A stretch of 64,000 nucleotides of DNA from Chloroflexota bacterium (GTDB lineage: Bacteria; Chloroflexota; Dehalococcoidia; Bin125), in NCBI GenBank assembly GCA_026707145.1, contig JAPOXK010000011.1, positions 223,908 to 287,907 on the forward strand, given 5' to 3'. The translations under genes and the position numbers were made by a program. Each line of letters begins with the position of its first letter. Positions within the stretch are counted from its first letter, which is position 1. The notes under the pieces are model-generated. The model was not told where the DNA came from. It made no database searches and saw only the letters and a program-made list of their open reading frames with translations. This document shows positions 63,689 to 64,000 of the stretch, one piece after another.

Positions 63689-64000
63689 ATGTCTGTGGAC
63701 CTTTTCGCCATCGACCTGATCGTACTGGTGACTTTCGGCGGTGCCGTCAATTGGACGGTGGGCTTCCTGACGACGGTCGCCATCTTCGGCATCGTCGCGC
63801 TGGGGCTCAACCTTCAATGGGGTTACACGGGCGTCTTCAACTTCGGCGTCGTGGCGTTCTTCATGGTGGGCGCCTACACCAGCGCTCTGCTGACCCTTCC
63901 CCATCCGGACGCCGTCATGGTCACCCCGTCCGGTGCCGAGGTGACGGGGGTTCTCGACTATGCCGGCGGCTTCGGCTTGCCCGTTCCCGTTGGCTGGTTG
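63689..64000 (+). CDS. livM: Branched-chain amino-acid-type ABC transporter permease (LivM), partial
   Basis: The last 312 bases encode the first 104 residues of a second permease; it runs off the right edge. The sequence shows hydrophobic helices with IVALGLNLQWGYTGVFNFG, the NxxxGYxGxxxxG signature of LivM-type permeases. The ATG is at 63689; a GTG at 63695, six bases after AGAGG, is an equally good start. It follows livH by 3 bases. No solute-binding protein gene is visible in the window. Confidence 0.9.
   Translation, partial: MSVDLFAIDLIVLVTFGGAVNWTVGFLTTVAIFGIVALGLNLQWGYTGVFNFGVVAFFMVGAYTSALLTLPHPDAVMVTPSGAEVTGVLDYAGGFGLPVPVGWL

Overview
The window is GC-rich, densely coded bacterial chromosome made of short catabolic operons on both strands, with no rRNA, tRNA, insertion sequence, phage gene or CRISPR array that I can see. 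Its hallmark is a concentration of paralogues from a few oxidative-catabolism families. There are six luciferase-like (LLM) flavin monooxygenases, four hydantoinase-B/oxoprolinase subunits, two CaiB/BaiF CoA-transferases, three amidohydrolases or amidases, two HpcH/HpaI aldolases, two SDRs, one molybdenum hydroxylase and several NTF2/SnoaL or cupin proteins. This repertoire resembles uncultured Chloroflexota of the SAR202/Dehalococcoidia type. The assignment is an inference from gene content and is only moderately secure.

Layout. 0-2 kb: end of a flavoprotein, a metallo-beta-lactamase-fold hydrolase and a methyltransferase. 2-12 kb, mostly minus strand: an LLM oxygenase, an alpha/beta hydrolase lacking its nucleophile, a YdeI-type fragment, and a VOC / HyuB / amidase / CoA-transferase / CoA-transferase operon. 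12-15.3 kb: small hypothetical genes, an amidohydrolase and a secreted Cu/Zn superoxide dismutase. 15.3-18.9 kb: decayed gene remnants and a 985-residue lipoprotein gene bracketed by 37-bp direct repeats. 18.9-26.6 kb, minus strand: a seven-gene run (ACMSD-like amidohydrolase, LLM oxygenase, three-subunit molybdenum hydroxylase, O-methyltransferase, and a J-domain/flavin-reductase fusion). Two HpcH/HpaI aldolases are transcribed divergently from it. 28-31 kb: 3-hydroxyacyl-CoA dehydrogenase, acyl-CoA ligase and an NTF2-like protein. 31-38 kb: an orphan pair of peptide-type ABC ATPases, an MFS permease, an acyl-CoA dehydrogenase, a cupin and an F420-type LLM protein. 38-42 kb: double-domain universal stress protein, GNAT with a zinc-ribbon-like tail, and RecQ with two extra C-terminal DNA-binding-like repeats. 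42-48 kb: an NTF2 / LLM / LLM / NTF2 island and a NatAB-type ABC exporter. 48-61 kb: two SDRs, a HyuA-HyuB-isochorismatase-type amidase operon, a PEP-mutase-family lyase, an LLM protein, two more HyuB proteins and an enoyl-CoA hydratase. 61-64 kb: a branched-chain amino-acid-type (Liv) ABC transporter, cut by the window end.

The genes read as uptake (Liv, Dpp, MFS), ring or heterocycle oxidation (LLM plus flavin reductase, molybdenum hydroxylase), hydrolysis of amide, hydantoin or lactam bonds (Hyu, amidase, isochorismatase-type amidase), CoA activation, then beta-oxidation and aldol cleavage. The most unusual items are the J-domain/flavin-reductase fusion at the end of the molybdenum-hydroxylase operon, the RecQ tail repeats, catalytic-residue substitutions in several enzymes, the repeat-flanked lipoprotein locus, and a livH gene whose best start codon is ACG. 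All function calls come from motifs read by eye; no database search was run.
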